Counted from the stretch's first letter, positions 1-9,429 are shown. The stretch is 34,212 bases of DNA from an uncultured Chthonomonas sp. (GCA_903919615.1 CAIXIX010000285.1:1-34212), one strand, 5' to 3'. A program made the numbers and translations. The notes: generated by a model not told the origin, from the letters alone.

Positions 1-2
1 GA

Positions 3-98
3 TCTCTGCCAACAACTCGTATCGGAAATACTGTATTCATCAATCCAGGCGCAGACGATCCGCCCCATTTGGGTTTGCAGCCGTATGAGATCAATTGA
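3..98 (+). CDS. 3' end of an unidentified protein (partial, enters from left edge)
   Basis: Frame 3 is open from the window edge to a TGA at 96-98 and encodes about 31 residues ending in [16 protein letters not shown], a composition that reads like a real C-terminus. Glycoside hydrolases often end in a beta-sandwich strand of the form LxLxPYEI, so a carbohydrate-active enzyme is possible, but nothing here proves it. The stop lies 34 bp before the next gene's start, so the two could be co-transcribed. A similar ending ([11 protein letters not shown] and a stop) occurs before the second pseudopilin gene at 1534-1569, which supports this frame having been coding. No domain can be assigned. Confidence 0.45.
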   Translation, partial: SLPTTRIGNTVFINPGADDPPHLGLQPYEIN

Positions 99-132
99 AA
101 AGAAACCGAATTGCATTATTTGGAGCACCAAA

Positions 133-1044
133 ATGAGAGTTCGCACCAAAACACATGGATTTACACTGATCGAACTATTGGTAGTTATAGCAATAATAGC
201 CATACTCGCATCGATCCTATTCCCAGTTTTCGCACAGGTAAGAGAAAAAGCTCGGCAGACCTCATGCCTTTCCAACCAGAAGCAGCTTGGAACAGCGATT
301 TTGATGTACACGCAGGATTTCGATGAAACGCTGCCGTTAGCTTATGGCACCGTCAATGGACTTTGGCAGTCGTTAAGATACGTGCCCGTTCCGTACAACT
401 GGCTGCCAGGACAATCCCAGGCAGAGTACGATGCTAACAACTGCTTTTGGGCTAACGCCACGTACGCCTATACTAAGAATTACCAGGTTCTGGCATGCCC
501 CAGTGCGCCTGAAATCCGCCTTAAGAACGCTAATCCCGCATCCACGATCGCTCCCGTTGACGTATCCTACTCCTATAACGGCGACCTACACGGCTACACC
601 TTGGCCGGCATAACCACACCATCAACCTGCCCTGTACTGTGGGAAGGGGATGGGAAAGCGAAGGTTTTGGGTTACCAGCGTGCCAACCCCAACATGGTAT
701 GTTTCGGGAATGCTACCTGCGTATACCGCAGTGGGAATTGCGATCAGACGACTAACGGCTGTGTAGACTGGGTAATGTCGGCATCTGTAGGCGGAATTGA
801 TGGCCCCACAACTGTTCACTCTGGCGGTCAGAATTTTACGTTTTCAGATGGTCATTCGAAGTGGCAGCGGGTTGGAACAAGCCTTCAACCAGCAATAAGT
901 AGTAAGGAAACCGATCCTGGCTGCACATACAATACTAATGGATATCCACAGCTCAGCTGGTACGATCAGTACTATGCACATGGGTATATGTTCCGCCCGG
1001 ACTTTGACAGATCTCAGCCAGAACCCGGCATCTGCAACAATTGA
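133..1044 (+). CDS. H-X9-DG pseudopilin (prepilin-type N-terminal cleavage/methylation protein), tandem copy 1
   Basis: This is a 303-residue type II secretion/type IV pilin-like protein. A short basic leader (MRVRTKTHG) precedes [17 protein letters not shown], so prepilin peptidase should cut after Gly9 and leave the hydrophobic helix as membrane anchor and assembly domain. The conserved stretch with [17 protein letters not shown] follows, then a Cys-, Tyr- and Asn-rich globular head. The C-terminal part carries H-X9-DG ([13 protein letters not shown]), the signature of a pseudopilin family common in Planctomycetota and Armatimonadota. The start at 133 is chosen because GGAG at 122-125 precedes it at good spacing and the leader has the usual length; an in-frame ATG at 85 would give an overlong leader. 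It is a tandem paralogue of the gene at 1602-2513, of exactly the same length. The substrate or fibre role is unknown. Confidence 0.9.
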   Translation: MRVRTKTHGFTLIELLVVIAIIAILASILFPVFAQVREKARQTSCLSNQKQLGTAILMYTQDFDETLPLAYGTVNGLWQSLRYVPVPYNWLPGQSQAEYDANNCFWANATYAYTKNYQVLACPSAPEIRLKNANPASTIAPVDVSYSYNGDLHGYTLAGITTPSTCPVLWEGDGKAKVLGYQRANPNMVCFGNATCVYRSGNCDQTTNGCVDWVMSASVGGIDGPTTVHSGGQNFTFSDGHSKWQRVGTSLQPAISSKETDPGCTYNTNGYPQLSWYDQYYAHGYMFRPDFDRSQPEPGICNN

Positions 1045-1079
1045 TCACATCGGATTCCGCCGATTTCTCTCAGTATTCC

Positions 1080-1111
1080 CCAGGCGCGCGGCTTCAATGC
1101 GGCGCGCCTGG
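1080..1111 (+). terminator. GC-rich hairpin, possible terminator of pseudopilin copy 1
   Basis: CCAGGCGCGC at 1080-1089 pairs perfectly with GCGCGCCTGG at 1102-1111 around a 12-nt loop, 35 bp after the stop codon. No clear T-tract follows, so it may act only weakly, or serve as a transcript-stabilising 3' end. Confidence 0.5.
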
Positions 1112-1362
1112 CTGGTTTGCATAACCACGCAATTTCCTCGCACTATCGTGAGCAGATAAATTAGGGCCACAGATTTGGCTACCTTCACCACATAATACTC
1201 CCGGCGTCGCAGTTAAACTAACTGATCGTGGGGCTGTCTGAACGATTCGTCTGGTTGAATTGCAATGTGAATCCATAACGCGTAATAAATCGCAGGGCGC
1301 TCTTTCTGTCCGTCGATCCGGAACATATTCCCAAATGATGTCGTATTTTTATTGTGCGTAAC

Positions 1363-1390
1363 TTGCGGCACACATTATGCATCCTATACA
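1363..1390 (+). promoter_or_regulatory. Possible sigma-70 promoter for pseudopilin copy 2
   Basis: TTGCGG (1363-1368) and TATACA (1385-1390) are separated by 16 bp, close to the -35/-10 consensus. The position would give a leader of about 200 nt before the start at 1602. This is a sequence match only. Confidence 0.25.
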
Positions 1391-1533
1391 GTGTGCTGCA
1401 ATCGATTCGAGCGTTCATCCGTCGTTGTGATAAGGGGCGCTCATGAGGGCGCCGCGTCCTATCAATAGCGGAATGATCGATAATATGGGTTAGTGTCGTC
1501 GCCATTGAATTGGGCACAGTTATTTCTTCCCAC

Positions 1534-1569
1534 CTTGAGCTCGGCATTCAGCCATATGCGATCGAATGA
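1534..1569 (+). pseudogene. Remnant of the duplicated upstream gene's 3' end
   Basis: Read to the TGA at 1567-1569, this segment gives [11 protein letters not shown], matching [10 protein letters not shown] at the end of the partial gene at 3-98. The DNA similarity continues through the stop and the ribosome-binding region into the pseudopilin (roughly three quarters identical between 78-132 and 1549-1601 by eye). Upstream of it the frame is no longer recognisably similar. I read it as the tail of the upstream gene carried along in the tandem duplication. Confidence 0.4.
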
Positions 1570-1601
1570 ACAGTGACCGGTTTGGTTTTTTGGAGAAACA
1601 C

Positions 1602-2513
1602 ATGCGAGATCGAATTAAGACATCGGGGTTTACACTAATCGAGCTGTTAGTGGTAATAGCAATTATTGCTATTCTTGCAGCAATCTTATTCCCAGTATTT
1701 TCCATGGCGAGAGAAAAGGCACGGCAGACGTCTTGCCTTTCCAACCAAAAGCAGCTAGGGACCGCCATCCTAATGTACATCCAAGACTACGATGAGGCCA
1801 TGCCATTAGCATATGGCGCTGTGAATGGACTTTGGCAATCGCTTAGATACATACCAGTTCCTTACAATTGGATGCCAGGGCAATCGCAGGCTCAGTACGA
1901 CTCGAACAACTGTTTCTGGGCCAACTCTACCTATGCGTACACGAAGAACTACCAGTTATTGGCGTGCCCAAGCGCAGGAAATGCACGGATAGCCGGCACG
2001 TATCCCACATCCTCAATTGCTCCGGTGCCCGTAACGTACTCGTACAATGGGGACCTTCACGGCTATTCGGATGCGGGAATTAATACACCTGCAACTTGCC
2101 CGTTGCTATGGGAAGGCGACGGAAAGGCAAAGTTGCTGGGCTATCAGCGAGCGAACCCGAACATGGTTTGCTTTTCGGCTGCATCATGTATGTACCAGAG
2201 TGGAAACTGCGATCAAGTCTCAAACGGATGCGTAGACTGGATGTGGTCTGCATCGGTCGGCGGCATCGATGGCCCAACAACAGTACACACAGGTGGTCAG
2301 ATCTTTACATACGCCGATGGACATTCTAAGTGGCAGCGTGTCGGGGCCAGCACTCAGCCTTCGATGACCAGCAAAGAAACCGATCCGGGCTGCACCTACA
2401 ATTCAGGAGGATATCCTCAGCTCAGCTGGTACGACCAGTATTACGCGCACAGCTACATGTTCCGACCAGATTTCGACAGATCACAGCCCGAACCAGGAAC
2501 GTGTGCCAAATGA
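1602..2513 (+). CDS. H-X9-DG pseudopilin, tandem copy 2
   Basis: This 303-residue paralogue of the gene at 133-1044 has the same architecture: leader MRDRIKTSG, cleavage site before FTLIELLVV, the [18 protein letters not shown] stretch, conserved Cys residues in the head and H-X9-DG near the C-terminus ([13 protein letters not shown]). Both copies end in a [13 protein letters not shown] tail. GGAG at 1592-1595 sits 6 nt before ATG 1602, which decides the start over an in-frame ATG at 1566. Substitutions are spread over the whole head domain, while the N-terminal anchor and the Cys/Trp/Tyr framework are kept, as expected for two functional copies. It probably forms or decorates a pseudopilus-like fibre or secretion apparatus, but no assembly gene is nearby. 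Confidence 0.9.
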   Translation: MRDRIKTSGFTLIELLVVIAIIAILAAILFPVFSMAREKARQTSCLSNQKQLGTAILMYIQDYDEAMPLAYGAVNGLWQSLRYIPVPYNWMPGQSQAQYDSNNCFWANSTYAYTKNYQLLACPSAGNARIAGTYPTSSIAPVPVTYSYNGDLHGYSDAGINTPATCPLLWEGDGKAKLLGYQRANPNMVCFSAASCMYQSGNCDQVSNGCVDWMWSASVGGIDGPTTVHTGGQIFTYADGHSKWQRVGASTQPSMTSKETDPGCTYNSGGYPQLSWYDQYYAHSYMFRPDFDRSQPEPGTCAK

Positions 2514-2547
2514 TCCCTTATTTGTCCTCTTAGATTAGCTATCATCT

Positions 2548-2600
2548 CGCCAGGGCGCCCGGACATAAGTAATTGTGTCCAGAATGGACCCTGGCGTTTT
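2548..2600 (+). terminator. Rho-independent terminator after pseudopilin copy 2
   Basis: CGCCAGGG (2548-2555) pairs with CCCTGGCG (2589-2596), with an inner GGACA/TGTCC pairing, and TTTT follows directly at 2597-2600. It separates the pseudopilin unit from the rhamnosidase gene. Confidence 0.7.
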
Positions 2601-2734
2601 GCTGCGTGCCGTTCTCCGCACCACTTTCTGCTCACAATCTGATAGACTGGATATCTAGCCTGCAATGCATTGGCCAAGTGGTTAACTAAGCAGCTACGAC
2701 CGATACCACACAAACTAAATACTCAAGGTTATTC

Positions 2735-5431
2735 ATGATTAAGCTACGGACTGCCATCCAACTAATTCTGCCCCTCATTGTCGCTATTTCCGTTCTCGAT
2801 GTGGCTGCGGCTAGCAGCATCCGTGTTCGCCAACTGCTTTGCGAGGGCAAAGCTGGTCCGACTTTCATCGGAACTGACACACCTCGACTTACCTGGAAGC
2901 TCGAGAGCAGGGATCCATCTGCACGAAATGTCTGCCAGACCGGCTATCGAGTCCTCGTCGCATCTAAGGTAGCATCGCTGAGGCCCGGAAAGGCCGATAT
3001 GTGGGACAGCGGCAAAATCGTTGGCAGTGAAACCGCATGGATACGGTACCGCGGTACGCCACTAAAGTCGGCCCATCGGTACTTCTGGAAGGTTCAGATC
3101 TGGGATGAACACGGCCAAGCCAGCGATTGGAGTTCGGCGTCTTTCTGGGATACGGGCCTCAAACCAGCCGACTGGAATGCAGCGTGGATCGGCGCGGCGC
3201 ACGCAGTGGAGAACGCTGGCGCACCTTGCATGCGTCAATCTTTGCAACTGAAACCGGACTACGTCGCCGTACGCGCCTACATATGCAGCGCTGGCTACCA
3301 TGAGCTCTATGTCAATGGTCGTAAAGCGGACGATCGGGTACTGGAGCCCGCACAGACGGAGTATCCTCACCACGTTCTCTACTCTTGTTACGATATCACG
3401 CCACTGGTGTGTAGTGGCAAAAATCTCATTGGCGTCATCCTCGGTAATGGCTGGTACAATCAGGAAAAGGCGTTCGGTGGTTTTGTCTATGGTCATCCGG
3501 CAATCAAGGCGCGCATCGAAGCTGAATATCCCAATGGCACACGTATCGCACTGGTTAGCTCTCCGGTATGGCAAGCAGCGCCGGGTCCAGTGGTTCAAAA
3601 CAACGTGTATGGCGGCGAAGCGTATGATGCCCGACTCGAAATTGATTGGAACGGATCAACTGGATGGGAGCACGTGCAGCTTGCGTCTGGCCCAGTCGGA
3701 ACGCCTGTTCTACTACCCCTCCCGCCTATACGACGCTGCGCAGAGATTAGCCCAGTAAAGATAACTCGTCAGACACAAAGTCGGTATATTTACGACCTCG
3801 GGCAGAACTTCGCAGGTTGGGTGAGAATCAAAGCCAGATATATTGCTGGTACCGAACTGAGATTCCGATTCGCCGAGACGATAGATCCCAAGACTGGAGA
3901 GATCGATACGGCCAGCACTGGAGTTTTCGCTACAAACGTGGAGCAGATTGATCGTTACATCTGCTCTGGGAAAGGTATCGAAACCTGGGAACCACGATTT
4001 ACATACCACGGATTCCGATACGTTGAGGTCACGGGCATCCCGATAGCTGGCGCTCCACCAACGCTCAAAGGTATTGTGGTTCACAACGATGTGAAGCCAT
4101 CGGGCGGGTTTGTATGCTCCGATCCTATTCTCAACCGAATCCACCAAACAGCTATCTGGACGCTTATCAGCAATCTTCACGGCCACCCGACCGACTGTCC
4201 AGCGCGAGAACGATGCGGATGGCTCGGCGACGCACATGCTGATGCCGAAATGGCAGCCTTGAGCTTCGATATGTCTGGCTTCTGGCAGAAGTATATTGAA
4301 GACCTCGATGCGGGTTGGGTTTCGGATAGGCCGCCTGCCGTGGTACCCGGCAAACGTATCGCTGGCGCTTCGGGGCCGATCGACTGGGGTGTCGCGGTGG
4401 TAATGCTGCCCTATTTTCATTGGCTCTACTACGGGGACAGGACTGAGCTAAACAGGTGCTACCCACTGATGGCGCGCTTTGTTCGTGCTGCATACAGCAC
4501 CAGCAAAGATGGCATCCTTACGGAGGGTCTTGGCGACTGGTGCCCACCCGGATCTGTCGAGCCCACGGAAACGCCTCCAGCGCTTACAACGACTGCATGG
4601 TTCTGCCGCGCGGCCGACGTCACGGCCAAGATTGCCAGACTGCAGGGCGCTGAAAAAGACGCTGACGAGTTTGACCATGATCGCTCCGTTGCGCATGACG
4701 CTCTGCTGAAGCAATTCTTCAACACACGCCTGCACAGCTTTGGAAGCCAGACTGGCAATGCGCTATGTCTCGCATTCAATTTGTGCTCAAAAGGCGAAAT
4801 TGCAGCAGTGGAAAAAACCCTCCAAAACGATGTCACGGTACACGATTACCATCACACAACGGGCATCTTTGGCAGCCGATGGCTCAATGATATGCTAGTT
4901 CAATCAAACCACGCGGATATTGCCATGAAACTGCTGCATCAGACCACTTACCCTTCCATAGGGCATCTTTTCAGTCTTGGAGCTACAACTTTCTGGGAGT
5001 GCTGGGGTGAGCCTGAACTCGATAAAAAGTGGGGAGCACGATCTCTGAACCACCCAATGCAGGCGTGTGGAGATGCATGGTTCATTCAAGGGCCGGGAGG
5101 CATACGACCATCACCGGATGGTCCAGGTTTCCGCCACTTTACCATCGCCCCACAACTTCTGCCTTCGGTAGATTCCGTTTGTTGCTGGCACGATTCACCG
5201 AACGGAAAGATCAAGTGCGGATGGACACGAAAATCGGGGATGACTCAGTATCGCATCTCGATTCCGCCCAATTGTACAGCTACGGCAGTACTGCAGGCAG
5301 AGCAAGGAAACACTATCTTAGAACGCGGTAAGGCGCTTTCCGTTCAAGGGTTGAGCGCCACGTGGGGCAAATCTGGTGCGGAGATTAACCTGGCATCGGG
5401 CGAATATGTGTTTGATGTAGAAACAAAATGA
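2735..5431 (+). CDS. Secreted alpha-L-rhamnosidase, glycoside hydrolase family 78
   Basis: This 898-residue enzyme should release terminal alpha-L-rhamnose from pectic rhamnogalacturonan or plant glycosides. Residues 1-26 form a signal peptide ending DVAAAS, so it acts outside the cytoplasm. Residues about 28-330 match the N-terminal beta-sandwich domains of GH78 (VRQLLCEGK, then PRLTWKLES). About 340-450 is the following beta domain, and from about 455 the (alpha/alpha)6 catalytic barrel. The family motif appears as DCPARERCGWLGD (487-499), where Glu492 is the expected general acid; WECW near Glu755 fits the second catalytic Glu. A C-terminal beta domain closes the protein. Length is typical. 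AAGG lies just before ATG 2735. Its stop overlaps the next start by ATGA, so the two are translationally coupled. Confidence 0.92.
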   Translation: MIKLRTAIQLILPLIVAISVLDVAAASSIRVRQLLCEGKAGPTFIGTDTPRLTWKLESRDPSARNVCQTGYRVLVASKVASLRPGKADMWDSGKIVGSETAWIRYRGTPLKSAHRYFWKVQIWDEHGQASDWSSASFWDTGLKPADWNAAWIGAAHAVENAGAPCMRQSLQLKPDYVAVRAYICSAGYHELYVNGRKADDRVLEPAQTEYPHHVLYSCYDITPLVCSGKNLIGVILGNGWYNQEKAFGGFVYGHPAIKARIEAEYPNGTRIALVSSPVWQAAPGPVVQNNVYGGEAYDARLEIDWNGSTGWEHVQLASGPVGTPVLLPLPPIRRCAEISPVKITRQTQSRYIYDLGQNFAGWVRIKARYIAGTELRFRFAETIDPKTGEIDTASTGVFATNVEQIDRYICSGKGIETWEPRFTYHGFRYVEVTGIPIAGAPPTLKGIVVHNDVKPSGGFVCSDPILNRIHQTAIWTLISNLHGHPTDCPARERCGWLGDAHADAEMAALSFDMSGFWQKYIEDLDAGWVSDRPPAVVPGKRIAGASGPIDWGVAVVMLPYFHWLYYGDRTELNRCYPLMARFVRAAYSTSKDGILTEGLGDWCPPGSVEPTETPPALTTTAWFCRAADVTAKIARLQGAEKDADEFDHDRSVAHDALLKQFFNTRLHSFGSQTGNALCLAFNLCSKGEIAAVEKTLQNDVTVHDYHHTTGIFGSRWLNDMLVQSNHADIAMKLLHQTTYPSIGHLFSLGATTFWECWGEPELDKKWGARSLNHPMQACGDAWFIQGPGGIRPSPDGPGFRHFTIAPQLLPSVDSVCCWHDSPNGKIKCGWTRKSGMTQYRISIPPNCTATAVLQAEQGNTILERGKALSVQGLSATWGKSGAEINLASGEYVFDVETK

Positions 5432-6228
5432 ACGATAATCCCATGCCTCCACGCGCATCGCTAGCTGTACGTATTGCGCTCGTCATCGTTCCAGTAATCA
5501 TCGCGCTGACATTTGAGTTAGCAGTCGGCTTCGTCTCCGGTAAGATTGCTAGTGTTAGGTTACGTGAGGCTGAGGATTCTTCCAGGATCGACCGAGACCA
5601 TGGAGCCATTACTGGCAGCGTATCAAAGGTTCGAGCCCAGGGCGCAGGTTTAAATGCCTCGTCGCGACGCCCGGACACAGTTCAATACACATTCGAGCTT
5701 GCAGGGGGGCAGCGGTATTGTGGAACCGCGTTATTGGATAGCAATACGACTGGACTGAGAACAGGCGTTCTCAACATCGAATACGCTTTGGATGATCCAA
5801 TGGTAAACCGAGTTTCCGGCAATCGCTACAATCGGTCGGATCAGGCGCTCCTAATGACGATCATACCAATAGGTGTGGTATGTTTCATTCCTGTTCTAGT
5901 TTTGCTTTCGTTTCGCGGTTCGGCTGATTATCTCATTCACAGAATTGCGTTCCTCGCAGCGCTGATTACTACCGCTGCGATTGGTTACTCCGCCGCTAGG
6001 AGGGCCGAGTCGGTCGCAACGCGAAATCGAACCTATACAATTCAGGTTGACGATAACGTACTTTCCGGTGAAAGTGTGACCTATTCGGCGCGAGACGCAA
6101 GCGTCTCAATAGGCAATGGCGTGTTTCAGGTAAATGGCAAGACCTATCCCATGCCGCCCAACCACGCACACATCTGGCTCAAGCAAGGTAATCTGCTTAT
6201 TAATGGTACATCACCGGGTCGGAATTGA
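5428..6228 (+). CDS. Three-helix membrane protein, DUF3592-like
   Basis: This 266-residue protein begins inside the stop of the rhamnosidase gene (ATGA overlap). Hydrophobic helices lie at about 10-33, 138-160 and 168-187. Between the first two is a polar domain (about 50-125) reading GAITGSVSKV, then YTFELAGGQRYCGTAL, then TGVLNIEYALDDP, which resembles the small beta domain of DUF3592 proteins (a propertied Y-F-x-G motif followed by V-x-Y-x-P). The last 75 residues form another beta-rich polar segment. The function is unknown. Coupling to the GH78 enzyme may mean envelope support for that enzyme, or only shared transcription. The family assignment is from memory of the motif pattern. Confidence 0.7.
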   Translation: MNDNPMPPRASLAVRIALVIVPVIIALTFELAVGFVSGKIASVRLREAEDSSRIDRDHGAITGSVSKVRAQGAGLNASSRRPDTVQYTFELAGGQRYCGTALLDSNTTGLRTGVLNIEYALDDPMVNRVSGNRYNRSDQALLMTIIPIGVVCFIPVLVLLSFRGSADYLIHRIAFLAALITTAAIGYSAARRAESVATRNRTYTIQVDDNVLSGESVTYSARDASVSIGNGVFQVNGKTYPMPPNHAHIWLKQGNLLINGTSPGRN

Positions 6229-6358
6229 TGTCGATACGGTTAAACATCAAGTTACACTAGTTGCAAGCAATGCGCCAGCCAACGATTACTAAGGATGGCA
6301 TACCTTCAATAGCAAAAATGTGATTTCGGCTGTTGATCAACCTACGAGACATATTGTG

Positions 6359-7840
6359 ATGATGAGTACTTCTAACACACGACTAAACACTCTGGCAACT
6401 GTCATCACCCTCCTTTCCATACTGGCTAACAGCGCTAGTGCGCAGCCGCCTGCCACACGTGATCTGTTGGCGAGGGAGATTTCAGCAGCAAAGGCAGCCG
6501 GCTATCCAGTAACATCTGAAGATCTTCAGCAAAAGATCCCTCCTGGTGAACAAAACGCATTTCAGGTTTACCTGAAATGGCATGAGATGCTTACGGCGAC
6601 GCGCGTGATTACCCCTGAAGATGAAACTGTTCTCGGTCTTGCTTCTAAGTCAAATGCAACCGTTCAACAGGTCGATGGAGCCCGCGCAATCGTACAGAAT
6701 AAGCATGAGGCGTTTGATCTAATCCATTCCGCCTCCCGCTATCCGCACTGCGTATTTACCAGAGATTATTCGCGAGGTTCGTTTACTCTCTATCCCGAGT
6801 TAGGCGAAATTCGAAGAATGGCAAAGGTTCTTTTAGGCGAAAGCGCCGTGATCCTACATGACGGTAACCCTGCTCTTGCAGCGAGAACAGCTTCCATAGG
6901 TTTCAACATCAGCGCCCATTGCACACAGTCACCCGGGCTCATCGCGGCTGGTGTTGCCAGTGCTATCGATGAGATGACGCTGAGTGAATTGGAGATTATT
7001 CTGTTTACCCATCCGGAAAACGTTGCGGCCAGGACTGCTGTTGTTGAGGCGCTCAACGACCGCGGAAAAGCACAGCGACCATCGGCGGCTCTGCGATCTC
7101 AGATTGCTGAAGCGCTCGCCGATGCCGAACTATTGCGACTTCCAGAATCTCAGCAGGACAGGATGGTCGGCAGCCACGATGGCAACATTCTGGATGTGCT
7201 CAACTCCCTCAGCGATACATCTGGGATAACTCCGGCTGATTTGAACGATGAAGTCAAGCCTTCCGTAATTCCGATCATCAATATCATGCCTCCGCGATCG
7301 GCGAGAGCAGTCTACTCGGACTGGATTAACTCGGTCGCCCTCTCTTCGGTTCGCTTTTTGCGACAGATCCTTGATGCATCTGCGCTGACTTATGAAGAGA
7401 GGATGGCCGCTGCCTCTGGCGCAACTTCAGCTATTTCTACAATGATCGTGCAGGAGATACAGCGAGGAGGCAGGCCTGGACCTTCGGCAACACCAATAGC
7501 GGCGCTTCGATGTGAGGAAGCCTACAATTACCTGAGATTGAGAAGAGACGACTATGACGATGCCCGCGCGGACCTGCTTCGTTCCGCTGCTGCGATCTTT
7601 GAGTACAGGTTTGATAAAGGTTTTTTCCCGAAACAGCTAGAAGATGCCGTCCCCAAGCCGCCCATTGACCCGTTCGATGGAAAGCAAGTAAAGTACCGGC
7701 AGGATGATGCAGGGTTTACGCTCTTTTCTGTTGGGAGAAACCATCGTTTCGACGGCGGCAGACCGGATCGCCCCGTTGAGAGATCTGAAGCTGTGCTTCG
7801 ATATCCGTCTAATGCAGCAGCGCTCTCGGGAGGACAATGA
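6359..7840 (+). CDS. Exported protein of unknown function
   Basis: With a start at ATG 6359 (or 6362), the protein is about 493 residues with a clear signal peptide: MMSTSN, a hydrophobic stretch, then ANSASA before QPPATRD. A GTG at 6320 would give 13 extra residues ahead of the signal and is less likely. The middle is helical and rich in Ala, Glu and Leu. The C-terminal 80 residues (LLRSAAAIFEYRFDKG, then PPIDPFDGKQVKYR, then GFTLFSVGRNHRFDGG) resemble the end of GspG-like and other planctomycete/armatimonadete exported proteins, where a DPF.G.pl.Y pattern recurs. No catalytic motif is visible. There is no Shine-Dalgarno site, but TATTGT lies at 6352-6357. The lipoprotein gene starts 3 bp after its stop, so they form an operon. 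Confidence 0.75.
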   Translation: MMSTSNTRLNTLATVITLLSILANSASAQPPATRDLLAREISAAKAAGYPVTSEDLQQKIPPGEQNAFQVYLKWHEMLTATRVITPEDETVLGLASKSNATVQQVDGARAIVQNKHEAFDLIHSASRYPHCVFTRDYSRGSFTLYPELGEIRRMAKVLLGESAVILHDGNPALAARTASIGFNISAHCTQSPGLIAAGVASAIDEMTLSELEIILFTHPENVAARTAVVEALNDRGKAQRPSAALRSQIAEALADAELLRLPESQQDRMVGSHDGNILDVLNSLSDTSGITPADLNDEVKPSVIPIINIMPPRSARAVYSDWINSVALSSVRFLRQILDASALTYEERMAAASGATSAISTMIVQEIQRGGRPGPSATPIAALRCEEAYNYLRLRRDDYDDARADLLRSAAAIFEYRFDKGFFPKQLEDAVPKPPIDPFDGKQVKYRQDDAGFTLFSVGRNHRFDGGRPDRPVERSEAVLRYPSNAAALSGGQ

Positions 7841-7843
7841 AAA

Positions 7844-8266
7844 ATGAACACGCGTACACCACATCGAACCAGATTATTCAATGGAAGTCTGTTCAGTGCT
7901 TGCGCTCTCGCTGTAGTTCTCATCGGATGCGGTGGTGGCGGCGCCGGCAACTCACCAGCATCAATTGTGTCGGGAAAGGCGTACCACGAAGTCCAGGGCG
8001 GTCCGTGCTGTTACCCGCCAACCGACACACCCCTCGCATCCACTTATCTCTCCTTCCACCGCAGTTCTGGCATCGCGTACTCAATCAGGGTTCGGACAGA
8101 TAGTGCCGGCAACTACTCTGCGTCGCTGCCCGCAGGAATCTATTCCGTAGATATTGCAGATCTTTCGTCTGGCGTCTCCTACAATGCGGTTACACCACAG
8201 CAGTTCACAGTGATGCCTCCCTCCCCGATACAGATGGAAGTGAAGTTTATACAAGACGTGCCCTGA
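7844..8266 (+). CDS. Small lipoprotein with carboxypeptidase-regulatory-like fold
   Basis: This 140-residue protein has a lipobox VLIGC (lipidated Cys29) followed by a run of glycines, typical of a lipid anchor with a flexible linker. Residues about 40-135 include VSGKAYHEVQGG, then RVRTDSAGNYSASLPAGIYS, the pattern of CarboxypepD_reg/transthyretin-like beta-sandwich domains that occur on surface proteins. GGGAGGA (7828-7834) lies inside the end of the upstream gene, 9 nt before ATG 7844. It probably sits on the membrane surface. Its partner or ligand is unknown. Confidence 0.75.
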   Translation: MNTRTPHRTRLFNGSLFSACALAVVLIGCGGGGAGNSPASIVSGKAYHEVQGGPCCYPPTDTPLASTYLSFHRSSGIAYSIRVRTDSAGNYSASLPAGIYSVDIADLSSGVSYNAVTPQQFTVMPPSPIQMEVKFIQDVP

Positions 8267-8488
8267 TGTGATGCAATGCGTCGGCTAATTGTGATGTTCC
8301 CTTAGTAATTCACCTTGCCCGCTGCTGACCCGGTCTCCTCTCGTTTCGCAAGTAGAGTGTTAATTCTCTTTGACCTTAACGTAAATACAACGGGCCAATA
8401 ATAGTCCAATAACTTAGCAGAAGTAGACTGTGAACGTCTTGCGATGCGGTTGTGCCTTCATTTGCGCGATCGCTGCTTCCTCAAAGTG

Positions 8489-8494
8489 AAAGGA
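8489..8494 (+). promoter_or_regulatory. Ribosome-binding site for a TTG start
   Basis: AAAGGA lies 10 nt before TTG 8505. It supports TTG as initiation codon because no in-frame ATG precedes the pilin leader in this frame. Confidence 0.6.
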
Positions 8495-8504
8495 AACTAC
8501 TTCA

Positions 8505-9383
8505 TTGGCACCTAGAAAATCGAAACTGCAGGGCGGTTCCCTGGCTTTCACCCTCATTGAGCTGCTCGTCGTTATCGCCATTATCGCGATTCTCGCTGCT
8601 ATTCTTTTCCCGGTGTTTGCTCAGGCTCGGGAGAAGGCACGCCAGACCTCCTGTCTTTCTAATCTGAAACAGATTGGGACTGCAGTGCTAATGTACACCC
8701 AGGACTACGATGAAATTCTGCCACAGACCGGCTGGCAAGGACCCTGCACGAACCCGCTGAATGCAGGTCAGGCAAGTGACATATACTGGAGCGGTACCTA
8801 TGCGTTCCCATTAGCCACGTCACCCTACATCAAAAACTGGCAGATCTTCTCATGTCCATCTGACCCTTACAAAGGTGGCTGGGCGAAGTTGGGCTCGTAC
8901 TGCTATGAGGCTCAGTTAGTTGCAGTCAACATGCCCGGTGCTTATTCGGGCATGAGCACCGTGCCGGGCGCGATGGAAAAAGTGTTCCCACTCTCTTATG
9001 CTGGTAACTACTGGCTCAACAAGGTATACCTTGGCAGAGGTAACGCTTTCACGATGACTAGTCTGGCAGACATCGCTGCACCTGCAAACCTCTTCTATGC
9101 TGCGGAAGTCGGCAGCTACAAGGATCCCAATACTGGCAATGCGTTCGCTGGCTGGTACATTATCCCTGGATACGGTAACACATCAAGCCCTCTCCAAAGA
9201 TGGGAGATCGGCGAGCGGCACTTCGGCGGCAGAAACTGGCAGTTCACCGACGGCCACGTGAAGTATGCCAAGGACCCGGGTTACTTAAATCCTGATGGTA
9301 CGGCGAAGTCGTCTACTGTCCTCGTTGCGGAATATCGCGCAATGGGCATTTATACTGACCCATTGACAAGTACGAATCAATAA
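8505..9383 (+). CDS. H-X9-DG pseudopilin with Ala at the cleavage site
   Basis: This 292-residue pseudopilin has the full N-terminal signature ([17 protein letters not shown], then [35 protein letters not shown]) and H-X9-DG near the C-terminus ([13 protein letters not shown]). The head differs from those at 133 and 1602, so it belongs to another subgroup. Translation starts at TTG 8505, giving the leader [14 protein letters not shown]. The residue before Phe is Ala, not the usual Gly, so prepilin peptidase processing may be less efficient. A GC-rich hairpin follows the stop. It stands alone between two unrelated operons, with about 240 bp upstream that may hold its promoter. Confidence 0.88.
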   Translation: MAPRKSKLQGGSLAFTLIELLVVIAIIAILAAILFPVFAQAREKARQTSCLSNLKQIGTAVLMYTQDYDEILPQTGWQGPCTNPLNAGQASDIYWSGTYAFPLATSPYIKNWQIFSCPSDPYKGGWAKLGSYCYEAQLVAVNMPGAYSGMSTVPGAMEKVFPLSYAGNYWLNKVYLGRGNAFTMTSLADIAAPANLFYAAEVGSYKDPNTGNAFAGWYIIPGYGNTSSPLQRWEIGERHFGGRNWQFTDGHVKYAKDPGYLNPDGTAKSSTVLVAEYRAMGIYTDPLTSTNQ

Positions 9384-9406
9384 TATTCTTTTGCACTGAA
9401 CAGCAT

Positions 9407-9429
9407 CCGGCCACCCTAGTGGTGGCCGG
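9407..9429 (+). terminator. Hairpin terminator after the third pseudopilin
   Basis: CCGGCCACC (9407-9415) and GGTGGCCGG (9421-9429) form a perfect 9-bp stem with a 5-nt loop, 23 bp after the stop. No T-tract follows, so it is likely but not a classical intrinsic terminator. Confidence 0.5.

Larger units (their letters stand above)
1045..1601. other. Intergenic region between the tandem pseudopilins (557 bp)
   Basis: I see no complete gene here. It holds a GC-rich hairpin just after the first pseudopilin, a possible sigma-70 promoter near 1363-1390, and at its end a remnant resembling the C-terminus of the gene that precedes copy 1. The short ORFs on either strand have no recognisable motif. 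Confidence 0.6.

Noticed and set aside
3062-3598. Long antisense frames inside the rhamnosidase gene (also 3713-4420 and 4459-4836)
   Set aside because: They lie opposite a full-length GH78 enzyme with intact catalytic motifs and show no family pattern.
6359-7840. Calling the exported protein a type II secretion component (GspG) because of its C-terminal DPF.G pattern
   Set aside because: It has a normal signal peptide, no prepilin leader, and is about three times the length of GspG; only a short segment is similar.
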